Positions 41,301 to 53,842 of a stretch of 64,000 nucleotides of DNA are shown here, in pieces. A program made the translations under genes and the position numbers. The stretch spans positions 6,338,963-6,402,962 of the forward strand of contig VZSE01014922.1 in NCBI GenBank assembly GCA_013398275.1, written 5' to 3'. The first letter of the stretch is position 1. Every line of letters begins with the position of its first letter. Source of the DNA: Promerops cafer (taxonomy: Eukaryota > Chordata > Aves > Passeriformes > Nectariniidae). The notes beneath the pieces are model-generated. The model worked only from the letters and a program-made list of their open reading frames with translations, did not search any database and had not been told where the DNA came from.

Positions 41301-43203
41301 TGAAGTTAACCTGTCTTAGGAGACTCATGGCCCTGAATTGCCCTCTACTGCAGCTGAATTTCAACAATTCATTTGAATCACCTACTGGAGGGATCTGTCT
41401 CTGAACTGACTAGATAAGGAATCTAGGAAAGCTTGTGACCTTTCCCTAAATACCCAAACAACCCTTGTCCTTTGTTGACTCCAGAGATGGGTAGGTTTTT
41501 TCCTGAGCAGGCTGGTTGCGAACACTGAATTGGTCAGAGAAAATACAGCCATGGAAGATGTTGTAGCCTTCTCAGGCTCCTGTGCAGTTCCTTCAGTTCA
41601 GTTTGATTGATATCAATATGAGAAATTTTTGTGAAATATAGATGGAGAGCAGCAGCCAGATGTCATGGAGAACTGAACCTGATTCTCTGCATGACTGAGC
41701 ACATGTGTATGTCAAGTTAAAGTTCTACCTCAGTGGTCCCTTTTATGCTATAATATATATCATACTGGGTCTGGTTTTTGGCACTTATGGGCTGTGTCCA
41801 TGCTAATAGATGCCTTTGGTGTCCAAAATAGAGTAGACACACCCAAACTATGCATTACAGAAAGTCCTGGATCTGTGTCAGCTCTTGAGCTGTGTCTGGC
41901 AATTGTTTGGAAACTTAACTGCTTCTGGCCAGAACAATCCAGAGGATGTGCCTCACAATTTAACACTGCTATGATTGAATTCTGCTTCCAGAGATTAGTC
42001 CCAAATACTGCTCAGCTCATTTGTGTGGTCATACCCAGGAGCTCTGGTCCAAGCCTGGGTCATTGTCATCCACCTGGATTCTGGCTCTAGAGTTGCATTT
42101 CCATACTCAGCTATTGGCATGGATTAAAAAAAGGATCTAAAAGCCTTATCCTGTCAGTTCTCTGGTGCTTCCACATCCTATTTTGACTATAGCAGATGCT
42201 CATTTAGCTGCAGAAAAAATATGAAGTAGTTGAATGTGATGCTGATAATTTCATGGCCTAAATTATGAATGTGCAGGTTTAAAATCCTTCAGGCATCAAT
42301 CATGGAATTTGGTAAAACAGAACAAACATGGTTAGAAATTTGGCAGTTCACTACACCAAAATGTCAGCTGCAAGTTTGGGAATGGAGATTTCCTCAGAGG
42401 TTTATTTCAACTTTTCCTCTGACATTTATTATGGGGTTATGGTACAGCAGTGGGAAGAATGAGAAAATTGTGGGGTTCTTTCCTCCTTGTTTCCTTTCCT
42501 TCATAATCCTGTTTCCATGAGCCCTCACTGTGGTTCTCCATAAAGATGTTGCTATTTTGTAAAGTCAGTGGCAGAACTTTGCTGCTTTCTCACTGTTGAG
42601 AATGGCACCTCCTTAACATGAAATGTAACCCCACACATGTGATTACAGCAGTGGTAGGAAGTGAGTGATCAAAAATTTACATGGCTCTACCTCTTTATTA
42701 CATAAAAGAAAATGAGTGTAATTTTCACCTACATACTTTTATCATTTTATAAGTGAAACTGCTTATAAGCCAAATAAGCCAGAAGGCAAACTGTAACATA
42801 TTAAGGTGAGGGAGAAAAAAAAAACCAAAAACACCCTCAATATTTTCAGAGTTATGTGTTAAATTTGAATTCATTTAAAACTTAGTGATACATATAATTA
42901 ATGCTGGTTTCTGTGGTTACAGAGTCAAAGATATAGAAGTTGCAGCTTCATTTCTTATCACTGAAAAATCTTCTTAAATCAGATATGGAGTGGATCCAGG
43001 TGGCAAATATTCATATGCTGGAATTGGCATCACCCATCTTGTGTTCAATCTGTTAGTCACATAAATTAAAATGAGTCAAGATCTCTGCTTTCTAATTAAT
43101 GTATTTGGTAAACAAGAATGTAACCACCACTGAAGAAGAAAGGAGATCCATTTTATGTCTATGAAATGGCCCCCATGAAGCAGATCCTCATGTTTAGCTC
43201 CAG

Positions 43204-43218
43204 TATATATATATATAT
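43204..43218. repeat. (TA)7 dinucleotide repeat
   Basis: Fifteen bases of uninterrupted alternating T and A. Short and probably length-variable. Confidence 0.85.
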
Positions 43219-45600
43219 CTCTTCATATTTGGCTATATCATTGTCAAGAATTTGACATGACAAGGTACAGAAAGAGTCCTAGAGACAGGACCCTTTGGGC
43301 TTGTGGCTCATTTAGGGTAAGGCTGTGTCATACTGAGGGATACCTATCACAGTTGATATTTGGCTGTTGCTAATCTCTTCATGCTTCAGCTCGGGAGTAA
43401 ATATCTTCTCATTGCCTGTCACCATCCTAGCAAATGCAACTGGGCCATGACCAGCTGGGTACTGGTCTCTGCTCCACTGATCCACCCATGCCATTCAATT
43501 GTTTGTGTGCTCCCTGGATGTCTTGGGTGCCAACGTTGAACACAATGACAACACCTATAAAGTAATATATTCATTTTGACATTCTAGCCATGTTCATTAG
43601 TTGTATGAAAGGGGTGTGTGTATATGATTTATGTCAAGTACAAGACTGTAGATCAGACAAAAATAGAAATTTCTGTATTGTGGGAAAGGGTTACAAAGCT
43701 TGTTACAAAGTGCTGTAAAAATACCAAATCTGAAATTTAAAGTGGAGTGGGAATTTTATACATATTTAATGCTGGATTCATTGAAGAATTATGTTTCAAC
43801 AAAATAAATGCCTTTTAATTGTTACTCGAATGTTGGTAGTAGATGTATTTACAAAGATGTCAAGAAAAAGTAGAGTTAAATATGGGTATTGAGTTAAATA
43901 TAAGTATTGTAATTTTAGGTCTCACTGATTTATTTTACTTTCTCATAACAAAGTTTTTATAGAGATCAGGATTTCCACACTGAAGGCTCAGGACTGTAAA
44001 AAATGGTATATTTCCATACAAGACTGTCCTCTGGGGAAAACTTTAACGTGCTGTGTTAGATTGTGACTCTGACTTTTCTCTCCAGCATGTCTCATGCATC
44101 CTTGCTGCCCTGTTTGTGGGGTAAAACAGGAGCACATTAACACCACCAAAAGCAAGGATGACAGCAATAAACTGTCTCAGAAAGGTAGTTTGTTCCACCC
44201 CCTGCTATTTCCTCCCAGCCATGAATACATTTACCACATCCATCCATGAGGTTTTCATTTCAGCTTGGCTTGAGACTGAGTTGCACCAAACCCCAAAAAT
44301 TTATATCTGATCAGAAACTTTCCTGAGCTGCAGTCATGCAGTGAGCTTTGACCAGTGAGCTTTGTGCAGAGGACCTTTGACCAGCCAGAGAACCTCTGAG
44401 GTCTCTGGTTGCTCTGCAGGTCTGGTAAATGGATCTGCTCTTGGCCAAAACACCCCTACTCAGCAGATCACAAAGAATCTGAGGACATGCACAGAGAGCT
44501 TGTCGAAGAGAAAATTGTTCAAACAAAACAAATTTTTTCAGTACAACTTAAAAAAAGCAGAAACCTTTCTATCCCATCACAAGCTGTTTCAGTGTGGGGC
44601 AGACTACCTGCCACTCAGGATTTGATTCCTCAGCTTATGATGGAGAGCAGATCCTTGGAGTACTCAATTAAAGGAAAAAAACCCAACAAAACAACAAGTG
44701 AAAGGAATAACCAGTAGCAACTGGGCACTAAGAAAAGGCAAAAACCCAACTTATTGCATGAGTACAGGCTGTTTATAATGTCTGTTCATGGTTGGTACTT
44801 TAATGTTAACATGAAAAAGTGAACCTTCAGAGAATATGAAAAAATGCACAAAGACAAGTATTTTTCTTACTTTACATACTGGACAAAGGTTAAAGAGAAA
44901 TAGCTTTGAACTTGCATAATTTCAGGGCTTTTTGCATAATTATTAAATAATTTAGTACACAAATAATACTCATAAAAATACTGGGCTGGTTTTGCAATTA
45001 AAAGCAGACCCTGGTTTTCAGAATATTTAGTTTTGTGATAAATGACCTTTTATTCCAGTGCCTTTTTTTTTGTCCTGTTTTCTCTTCATACAGTTATTTT
45101 GAAAAAATAACATTGTATTGTTGGAATTGATAATCATAAATTTGTAGAAGTATATAAAGTAAAATCATTGAAGGCTCTCCAGGCTCAATGTATCTTCCTT
45201 CACAAAACAATTTTGATAAATGTACAGATAAATCTTTAAAAGTAAAAAATATATTTGTATACAGGTGAATTCCTGATACTTAAAATGTTATTTTAGCTTA
45301 CTGATACTTTAGAGTAACCTCTTTTAAGAATTCTGGTCTCTTTGCAAGGAACACCATCTCATTGGGTGGAGGCTGCTAGATGAATGTTTTGAGGTCATAT
45401 CATTACTTGGACTTACAGATGTTTGAATTTCAGGAACAGGCTGATTGATGGTGCAAAGGAGTATTCTTTGGAGGAATTACTTTGAGGTTTTTTTCCACAA
45501 AGAATGAAAAAACTCAGTGTAAAGTACAACAAAAGGACAGCAAGTAAATAAAAGATCTATTTTTACTCTTTGCATTATTAGAGCAGTCAAAAGTTGGAGA

Positions 45601-45690
45601 AGTGAATGTTGGAAAGTTGCACAGTGAATGTTTACTGTGCAGTCCAGGTCCTTGAAAGATACACTCTTACTAAAAGATACACTCTTAACT
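45601..45690 (+). repeat. Cluster of small direct and inverted repeats
   Basis: AGTGAATGTT occurs at 45601 and 45623 (22-base period). GCACAGT (45619-45625) and ACTGTGC (45634-45640) form a 7-bp inverted repeat around an 8-base loop. AAAGATACACTCTTA occurs exactly twice, at 45655-45669 and 45673-45687 (18-base period). These look like local slippage duplications. Confidence 0.75.
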
Positions 45691-47438
45691 AAAAAGTAGG
45701 CCTGTGCTGTTTTCTTGAATTAGTGGTCAAAACTATGTTAAGTGCTTGATGCTCTTGCAGAAATTATTCCGTGCGCTGCTTTAGTGCCCATCACCATGAA
45801 AACTGAATTTCAGCTCAAGATGGAACAAGGGATCAGCAAGAGATGATCCTAAATATGTTACTTGTTGGCTGCTCATGGCACAGGAAAAGGGCTAAGTTCA
45901 GTAAGAGATCATTAAGCAGAAAACCTTCTTTTTGAAGCAGAGATTTTGTGCCTCACTGCATTTCTCTGAGCCTGGACATTGCTGTTGAGAGGACCCTGCC
46001 ATCAGCATATATTTAGATAACGATGTTTTAGACTGGCACTTGTTGACTCCACAAGATTACACCAATATTGAAAGGCACGGCCAGATAGGACTATTTATCA
46101 TATCTTTATTGCATTGCCTTGTGAAAAATACTTGTAAATAAGCTGGGAATAACACTTAGGGAGATATTTTCAAATGGTCTAAATGGAAAATCTGAAAAAT
46201 AATAGTGGGTGCCTTAGATATCCATTGTGTAAGCTTAAAAATTTATTTGAAATATGATCTCTTTATTTCTACTAGAATGAATTGTGTTGTTGTTTCTTTC
46301 TCCAGCCATTATATTCAAACCATTTAAAATTTATTCAGTCCTACTTATTGAAATATAAATGTTTAGGCTATGCAGCAAAATACATTGTAAAAATATTAGA
46401 GCTAAATCCAGTGCAGGAGATATTTTGAAATTAGTTACTAATCAAAATTATTAGCTTCATTTTTACTTCCCTTGCTATAAAACAAGCTTTCTATGTCTGC
46501 AAAATCATGACTTTTTTTAACTTGTAAGTTTTAGTTCAAAGCAGGGCTCTTTTTTCACTGATGAATTTTAAAAATTAGGTTTATAATATAAACCCTGTCA
46601 TTTGCTTAACTGCAGAGGTTCAGAAACCACTATAATTAGCCCAATGACAGCAGCAGATGAGTTTGGCATTTCAGCATTTATCTAGGGATTTTGCATCAAT
46701 TATGTTTTAGCAATGAAATAAAAGGCAACTTTTGCATCTGGGTGCTAGGTTTCCATTTTAATACATTTTCCACTTTTTTACAAACACCTGTTCTTGATTC
46801 TTTCACCCTGGCAGCCTAAGCTACATAGTTCAGATTCCTCCAGGGGTTCAGACTTAACCCATTAGGTGCAATGGTGGTAAAGTGGAGGATAATGACCTCT
46901 GGAAAACTAGCTGGCCCCACACTCTCTCAAAAACCACGAGTCCTCCTTTGTGTTTCTGTCTTGGAATAGATGCTTTGAGGATGGTTTTCTGCTCTGACTC
47001 CTTTGCCCAATTGTCTTTCACTCGTAGTGGAAAATTTTGAGGATCCTTTAAGCTATTCCTATATGAAGCTTCCTTAAAAGATAAAATCATTGGAATATGG
47101 ATTTTTTTTTTCCCTTCAGTGGAAATCCCTCAGGACTAGGGAAATGGTTTTCAGGAATGAAAAATACAACTGAAATACTGAATTCTATGATGAGGGAGCT
47201 CATGACTTATGCCCCAGATACAAGTGCAACTCTGCACTTTTTCTGCAAAAATCCTTGGGAGCAGAAGTAGACCCTCTAGCCTAAATGGCCATGTTGAAAC
47301 AAAAGTGTCTCTGGAGTGATGCAGGGTCCACAGGCAAGAAGATACAGAACTGGGAGGGTCTTGATCTCCGTTGTTAAAAATCAGCACTTAATAAAAGGCA
47401 AAGATGCCTTTTTATTTCTGTTTCGAGTTCCACTTATG

Positions 47439-47503
47439 CAAATTATTTTTATTTTTATTGAAATAGGATTTCTAAATTATTTTTATTCAAACAGGACTTC
47501 TAA
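47439..47503 (+). repeat. Diverged AT-rich tandem duplication
   Basis: CAAATTATTTTTATT...GAAATAGGATTTCTA is followed directly by AAATTATTTTTATTCAAACAGGACTTCTA. The two copies, roughly 30-35 bp each, differ by a short insertion and several substitutions. It is a local duplication in AT-rich DNA. Confidence 0.6.
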
Positions 47504-49374
47504 AGCATTACTTTCTTACAAAGTTGCACTTGACTCCACTGGATTTTCCAGCATTTGTGTTAGCAAGAAAGAAGTGCTGTTCATACCAGAGAATGTCTAC
47601 TACCAGGATGAGCATCTTTCATTTTTTCTGGTAGCCCAGGTAACGCTTTCGGTGGTGATTTTCGGTTCCTTAATGACTGCAAACACAGAACTTAGCATCT
47701 TGCACTTTTTTCAGATAAGATATGTGGAAAGTGATCACGGAAAACTTGAAAAATGGAAAAATTCCCTCAACAGACTACCTAAAATGCTTGTGCATACCTT
47801 GACATTTTTAAAATAAATCTCTAACAATAAACTGGGTGATGTTTTCATAGAAGGAGATGTAGTCTCTTTCAAGATGCGTTGTGGTTGGGTTCAAAAGAGA
47901 ACTGAACCATTCTCGCATTATCTTCCAAAGTTCTGTCAGGGCTGTCACTGAAAATATGTTTTCAGACCATCCCTTGAAGCATATGCTCATGCAGGGCTGC
48001 ATGGGAGCTCCCATAGGCCAAACCCACAATTTTGCACAAACTTGGAGAAAATGGGACTGACACTAATGTCGAATATAAAGAGAACTTGAAATGAATTTGT
48101 GTAGTCTGGGTTTTATGCAAGCAGAGAGAAAAGGGGAATAGGCTCCCCCAGTATGGAATTTGGCTTTTGGTGAAATAACCCGTAGATAAGTCAGAAATTT
48201 CAGACTCCATAGGAAAGGTGGATTGTGGTTTTCTCATCTGTAATTTGAAGATTTTCAGCAACACAAAGATACTTTTTAAAAAGTAAACTGACTCTACTCC
48301 TGTGTGACTGCCTGCAGTGAAGTAGCCCAGTGCCTGCTGCGGTGGCACCATGAGACAGCCAATCTGGGCTGGCAATTAAGTCTCTTTACACAGTGGGAAT
48401 TCAGCTTCACATGAACTGCTAAGGACTACAGAGTAAAACTTAACCAGTCATTGTTCTCAAACCCAACTAGCTTCTTGTAGCTTGACATTAGAAAAAAGGA
48501 GAGCAGAGGAAACTTTCTCTAAACAGATCGATGAGGTGACTTAGAAGAAAAACAGCACTGCCCATAGCAGTGAAAGTGCCCTAAAGGGAAGATGTAGTCC
48601 CTACTTTGTTTTAGAAAGAAAGGAAAGCTGGTTTGGTTTTGAGGAACAAGGTAAGATTCATTGTCTTCTTAACTCTCTCTTTTGCTGTGTTGGTACTGAA
48701 GGCTGAGGGGATGCTCCCTACCCTGCTATAGATTAGTAGGCAAAGAGGAGAGGAGATAAAACAGAAAAAAGAACAGCAAATCATTGTCTCTAAATCAGAA
48801 CAGCTGTTTTTTGGGGTTCTTTTTGCTGTTTAGTCTGAAGGTATGTGGACTACAGCATTTGTCTCCTGACAACAGAATGAACTGGGGAAAAAGAAATGTT
48901 TATTTTAATTTTGAAGTGGATTGAAAATTTTAACAGATATATCACTGTAACAGTTCAAAGAATGTCTGGGGAACTGCACTTTGTCAACAGAGTGGCCAGT
49001 GAGTTATTTACTGCCAGGACTATAGTAAAGCCAAAATACTCCAACCTGATGACAGTTACTTCCTCCCCCCTGTGTCTTCTATTTGGGCATGAAATTCAGA
49101 AAACTATCTCTCAGGCTCTGACCCAGAAGATTATGGGTTTGTATGTGACCCAGGGGAGGAAAGCTGGTCCAGAAATCCAGAGACTTCTCTGAAGGAGGAT
49201 GTTATGTAGCTTTGTTTTCTCTCCCAAGCTCCTAGTGTCATAATAGACAATTGAGCCGCCACACTGCCATACAGCTGGGTGGGGCTGGAAGGCCTTAATC
49301 TGAAAATGTCATCTTCGAACTTCAGCTATTGCCTAAATCCACAGGCTCCACCCTTATGATTGATCCATCAATTG

Positions 49375-49444
49375 ATCCATCCATCCATCCATCCATCCAT
49401 CCATCCATCCATCCATCCATCCATCCATCCATCCATCCATCCAT
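49375..49444 (+). repeat. (ATCC)n microsatellite, 17.5 perfect units
   Basis: Seventy bases of uninterrupted ATCC, preceded by related words (GATCCATCAATTGATCC) and followed by GGATC. Translated in one frame it gives a Pro-Ser-Ile-His repeat, an artefact of the tetranucleotide. A perfect array of this length is expected to vary in length between individuals. Confidence 0.98.
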
Positions 49445-51136
49445 GGATCTTGCTCAGGAATATCTCGACTTGACCGAGCTGAAGAGTTCATTGCTTCTCT
49501 CCCATTCTAGTGCCCTGTGAAGTCATAAACTCTTTTTTATTTTCTCAGTATTAGTTGGAGGACTTCACCCAGGGAATACATTCTCACAAATTGCACCACG
49601 GAACAGAGAGGGTCATCCTGTGGGGTAAACACCACTCCTGTGTATGTTTGCTAACAGAGACGTCAGAGCACTCCAACGCATAGGGTAACTCCCTTAAGGA
49701 ATTCAAATCCACTTTTCCCATGGATGATGGCACAACTTAAAAGCAGTTACAGGGAACAGATTGAGAAGCCCAGCTTCAGAGGAGGCAGAGGAACCAGGAA
49801 ATAAACCCTGGTCTTCTGCTAGCTGGGCAAGTGATCCTGCATGATGGCTTGTAGCCAAATAGTGACTACCTACAGCACCACTGATGGTGCAGTCTCAGGA
49901 AAAATGACTCCTTCCATGAACAAGCAGCAGGCACACACTGCCAGCTCTGCTGGAGGCTGAAGCATGGGAATGCTTGTGAATGAGGCCTGATGCACCTTGT
50001 ACACCATGTTGTCTCTTAGGTGCTCTGACCTGGGTCTCTGCTCAGCGTATTGGGACTGTGCTTCTTTGTGAAAGTGCCTGACTCCCTCTGTAGCCTGCTT
50101 CTGGAAGCCTGAGCACCTCAAAGTGGCGCTTGGGGCAGACCCTGAAGTACATGGCAGTAAGATGTAAGTTGCTTATTTAAAGTAAAAATTCTGATATTTC
50201 CCCAGGTCTCTTTGGAGTGATACCTTGGTCTCTTTGTCACTTTCTTCATCCTAATTTGCTGCTTAAAGCTCAGGCACTCCTTAAGGGGAAATGGACAGCT
50301 CTTCTGGGTGTGAGCTGTATTCAGCCATTATGGATCCGGGTGCACTGGGGGATACTGCCTGCAGTTCTTAGAAGCCTGCTGACCCCGAAGAGTCCATACC
50401 TGTGTCTAGGTTTTAGTCTCTCCCCTAAGACTTTCTGAATTGTGGTTTACATGTCTCTACAGTGAACCTGAAGGATTTATGCTCTGAAGTTCTATTTATA
50501 GCAGCTTTACTGTCCACATTTTTTTTTGAGACAAATAGCAACATTATCAGGCAATTAATTAGACCTCCACCTGCTGCCCTTTCCTTTAGAGGCTGGAGAC
50601 ATCAGGGTATGCAGCTGATATGACATTTTCCCCAGAAGGAGAGGAGCCAAGATACAGCATTTTAAAAGATTTTTCTCTGTAGAGGGTGAAATCAGAAGTC
50701 AGGTATGCTGCTAATTCCACACCTGTGGGAGAGAGAAGGAGAGGAAAGGAGAATGGAAGCTCCACAGCAGCTTTGTACGTTGATTTAACCATTTCTGGGT
50801 AAGCTTCTGCTTGAGGGGAGAGAAGCAGAGTTTGGATGTTCTGACATGCAGAGCTATGTCCCTGTCTGTCCCCTAATGATTGACTCACTTTAGGCTGCTC
50901 CTTGCCACTGGTAGCTGAACAGAGAACAGTATCAGAGAACAGTTTATCCCATTTTGTCCAGTTAGTAAAAATGTTCTTTAACTACTATAAAAATTCTGTC
51001 TCTTAAAAGAGTGCTACAATGGTTTTCATTAACATTTAACAATCAAAAGTAGGTTTAGGTGATGCCTTAAGTTTTAGCTTTCATATTTTCCAGATTCTGT
51101 ACTGCATTTGTATATAACTCTGAACTTCATATAAAG
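49445..51136. other. Unique non-coding DNA, no gene seen
   Basis: No coding domain, RNA gene or repeat was recognised between the microsatellite and the LTR. Open frames are 100 codons or less. A run of 10 T lies at about 50520-50527. Confidence 0.55.
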
Positions 51137-51496
51137 TGTTAGCAAGTTCTCTTCACAGTTTAGCTAGACAAAACAATCCTTTTCCAGCCTGAGAACCAAG
51201 GACACTGTTGCAGCTTTGGGCCCAAAAAGTATGAACAACAGCAAATTGAGGAGAGCAATCTGGGAGGATGGGACTTCATAACCTGAAGCTCTAATTGGAA
51301 AATTAACCCCAATATCTAAATGGACCAAAACTTATAAAAGTGTGAAAAATCAGGACATGCCATCCATCTTGTGTGGAGCCACAGCCGGGCTCTTGTACTG
51401 CCCAAGGTGTATCCTTTGAAGGCCTTTTTAATAAATACCTACTTTATTCCTTTGACACTGTCTAGCCTCTGTTCTAGGTAGCCTCCCAAGGCATCA
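51137..51496 (+). mobile_element. LTR of an endogenous retrovirus (solo or isolated)
   Basis: The segment has LTR architecture on the plus strand: a U3-like part with GGAGGATGGGACTTCATAACC, a TATA box CTTATAAAAG at 51331-51340, an R part with GAGCCACAGCCGGGCTC (5-bp stem, 51376-51392), a polyadenylation signal AATAAA at 51430-51435, and a U5 part ending CTAGGTAGCCTCCCAAGGCATCA. The right end is fairly clear; the left end is either TGTTAGCAAG at 51137 or TGTTGCAGCTTTGGG at 51206. AAAG precedes 51137 and also occurs at 51496-51499, a possible 4-base target-site duplication overlapping the end. No primer-binding site or gag/pol follows. Part of R and all of U5 are duplicated in the assembly (see 51396-51876). 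Confidence 0.75.
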
Positions 51497-51876
51497 AAGT
51501 ACAGTCCAGTAAGTCATCTGAATAAGCATGTTCTGAATTAGTAGGGTGGATTTCATTTGGACTGAATTTGTAGTGTCAGATTTTTGGTCCATTTTTTCTA
51601 ACAGGTCGCTTCTGGTTGGGAAATAAAGGAGAGAGNTACTGCCCAAGGTGTATCCTTTGAAGGCCTTTTTAATAAATACCTACTTTATTCCTTTGACACT
51701 GTCTAGCCTCTGTTCTAGGTAGCCTCCCAAGGCATCAAAGTACAGTCCAGTAAGTCATCTGAATAAGCATGTTCTGAATTAGTAGGGTGGATTTCATTTG
51801 GACTGAATTTGTAGTGTCAGATTTTTGGTCCATTTTTTCTAACAGGTCGCTTCTGGTTGGGAAATAAAGGAGAGAG
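51396..51876 (+). repeat. Exact 240-bp direct repeat around a single N
   Basis: Bases 51396-51635 and 51637-51876 are identical over 240 positions, separated by the only N in the window (51636). The repeat begins TACTGCCCAAGGTG inside the LTR R region, includes its AATAAA and U5, and runs 139 bases past the LTR to AATAAAGGAGAGAG. Complete identity of LTR plus flanking DNA, with an ambiguous base exactly at the joint, is what an unresolved contig overlap looks like. A true recent tandem duplication is possible but less likely. Confidence 0.97.
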
Positions 51877-53842
51877 GTCTGGAAGATGCAGGAGCTGCAA
51901 GATTTCAACAAAAAGTCTTTGTGTTTGAGTAATAAATGACATTAGAATCTCAAAAGCCACATTGAGTACCTAAATTGAATTATTTGACTTTGTTGAAAGT
52001 TTCAAAACCTCTTCAGCTACAAATTGGGCTTTAACAATCCAAGATATCCACAGTCCCATTTGAGATATCCAAGGTCACCCAGCTATGGCCCCTTTGGACT
52101 TTCTGATGATCTGTCCCCTTTGTTTCTCTCCTCTGTGGTCTTCTGCAGCCTGATTTAGATGTTGTTGGATTAATCTTTACAGCTAAAGTTATCAGGAACA
52201 AACCCAAGACCTTTGGAGGATGGACTGCTAAGTGTTTGGCTATACAAGCCTGAAGGGTTTTAAGAGACTCAGGTTTGAGACTCGGCTCAGAATCTCAACA
52301 TTGGATCTTGCTGCTCCTGGAAAAGAAATGACAATTTAGCTTGTGAAACTGTTTTACTTCTTGTAAAGAATTCATTACCCCCTGGAGCATGGTCTTGCAT
52401 CATCCTTTCTCAACCATTTAGTTTTCCTTCCCCTCCGGCAGAGAGTGATTTTCTGGTGAAGTTTAACAGCTTCAGAAGAGCTTTAGAAATCCTTAACTGG
52501 GAATGCTTAATAGACTATTGATAAGACACACCTTTGGGTCCAATGTTTTGCTCCAACTGGGCATAGCAAAGACTTGTTTATGGGTGTCTCCTTGCTATAG
52601 TTCAGGGTTCTAAGCTACCAGGGAAAATGGAGTAGGCTTTCTGTGTTACATGTTGGCAAGGGTGAGTCTACTTTAAAGGTGACTGGGAGCCTGGGTCTGT
52701 AGGAAACTGAGGGAAGGCTGTTGCCTGGAGTATAGGATTCAGTTAAATCTCTGAAACTATCATGACATCAAAATTTAGGTGATTTAGTCCATGGGTTCAT
52801 GAGGGGCATGAAGTCTATCCTGATGAACAGGTCTGAAGATCTCAGTGGCTACGCTCTGTCAGAATTCAGAGTGAAGGACACTTCTACAACAGGGTGATTC
52901 AACTTCCTAAAATGCTCTGGGTGCTGTTTTTATAAGCCAAAGCAACCAGGGTCCTTTTCTAACTGCTACATCCCTCAAATCATGGAGACAAAAGTCCCTT
53001 GCTACTTCAGCTAATTCCTCTTGTGTTTTCTGATATCAAAATGACAGAGATATAACAAATAAAATGGAAAGTCCTGAAGGAATCCTGATGGCCACAGACT
53101 GATCCCAGTCCCTCCTGAGTTCTCAACTGTTTCAGTGCTGCTACTCCTGATTTATGACTATATAAATAAAAAGTAGACCAGACCTGCTGCAGGTCTCTTG
53201 ACCTTTCGTGCAGAAAATGTCAGGAGTGAGTTTTTTATAGAAAGTGCATAGAGATGTAGGAATCCCAGAACTTCAGTTTAGGTGATCTGCACCCTTGGAT
53301 CTGCTGCTAGATAGAACAACCAGTGTGCGTGTGGCAGTGTCAAAGTTGTTACCTGCTGGAGAGAGATAGAGATTTGTGGTAGAAAACCCTCCTCAAACCC
53401 CTGACATCAGGTTCTGCTCATGCAAGCCAATGTTGCTTTTAAAAAACCCAAAGAAATATTTCTACAGGAATTTTTGCAGAACTGAGACCTTGGGATATGA
53501 GCCCTCTGGGGCAAGAATTCCTTCCCGCTTTGGATTCTAATTGTTATTATTTGGTGCCAGTGTAATAAAAGTAACTACTGAGATGGCATCCTTTGGGGTC
53601 TTTGCCTGACACTTGTAGCTCATTGTCCTTTGGATAAGATAGGGAAGTCAGATAGACTCACTGCTGTAAGTTCATTACCTTGTTGTTTATCATGATAGAC
53701 AAAGTATACTGCATCAGCAAGGCAAAACTTTCTTAAATTTCTTTAAAAAGTGGTGCAAGTGGCAGTTCCTCCTGTGCAAATGTAAAGTTTAGACAAATTT
53801 CAATGTTGTTGCTATCCACACACTTGGGCTCCTTATGGGTAC
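51877..53842. other. Unique non-coding DNA, no gene seen
   Basis: Lies between two LTRs, but I see no primer-binding site, polypurine tract or gag/pol/env similarity, so it does not look like a retroviral interior. No open frame long enough to consider. The segment GTGTAATAAAAGTAACTACTG near 53560-53580 carries a polyadenylation-type word of unknown meaning. Confidence 0.5.

Larger units (their letters stand above)
35372..49374. other. Unique non-coding DNA, no gene seen
   Basis: Fourteen kilobases without a recognisable gene or large transposon. The longest frame (166 codons, 47316-47816, plus) sits in AT-rich DNA and has no domain or exon signals. Small duplications occur at 43873-43910, 45601-45690 and 47439-47503, and a (TA)n run at 43204. 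CTCF-like words occur at 39383-39394 and 41340-41351. Confidence 0.55.

Noticed and set aside
47316..47816. 166-codon open frame on the plus strand
   Set aside because: It is in AT-rich DNA, overlaps a local tandem duplication, shows no domain or repeat family and no exon signals; frames of this length are expected by chance in 64 kb read six ways.
49329..49520. Protein with repeated Pro-Ser-Ile-His
   Set aside because: Translation of the ATCC microsatellite.
51497..53842. Interval between two LTRs as a possible provirus
   Set aside because: The flanking LTRs belong to different families and opposite strands, and no primer-binding site or retroviral gene sequence was seen between them.
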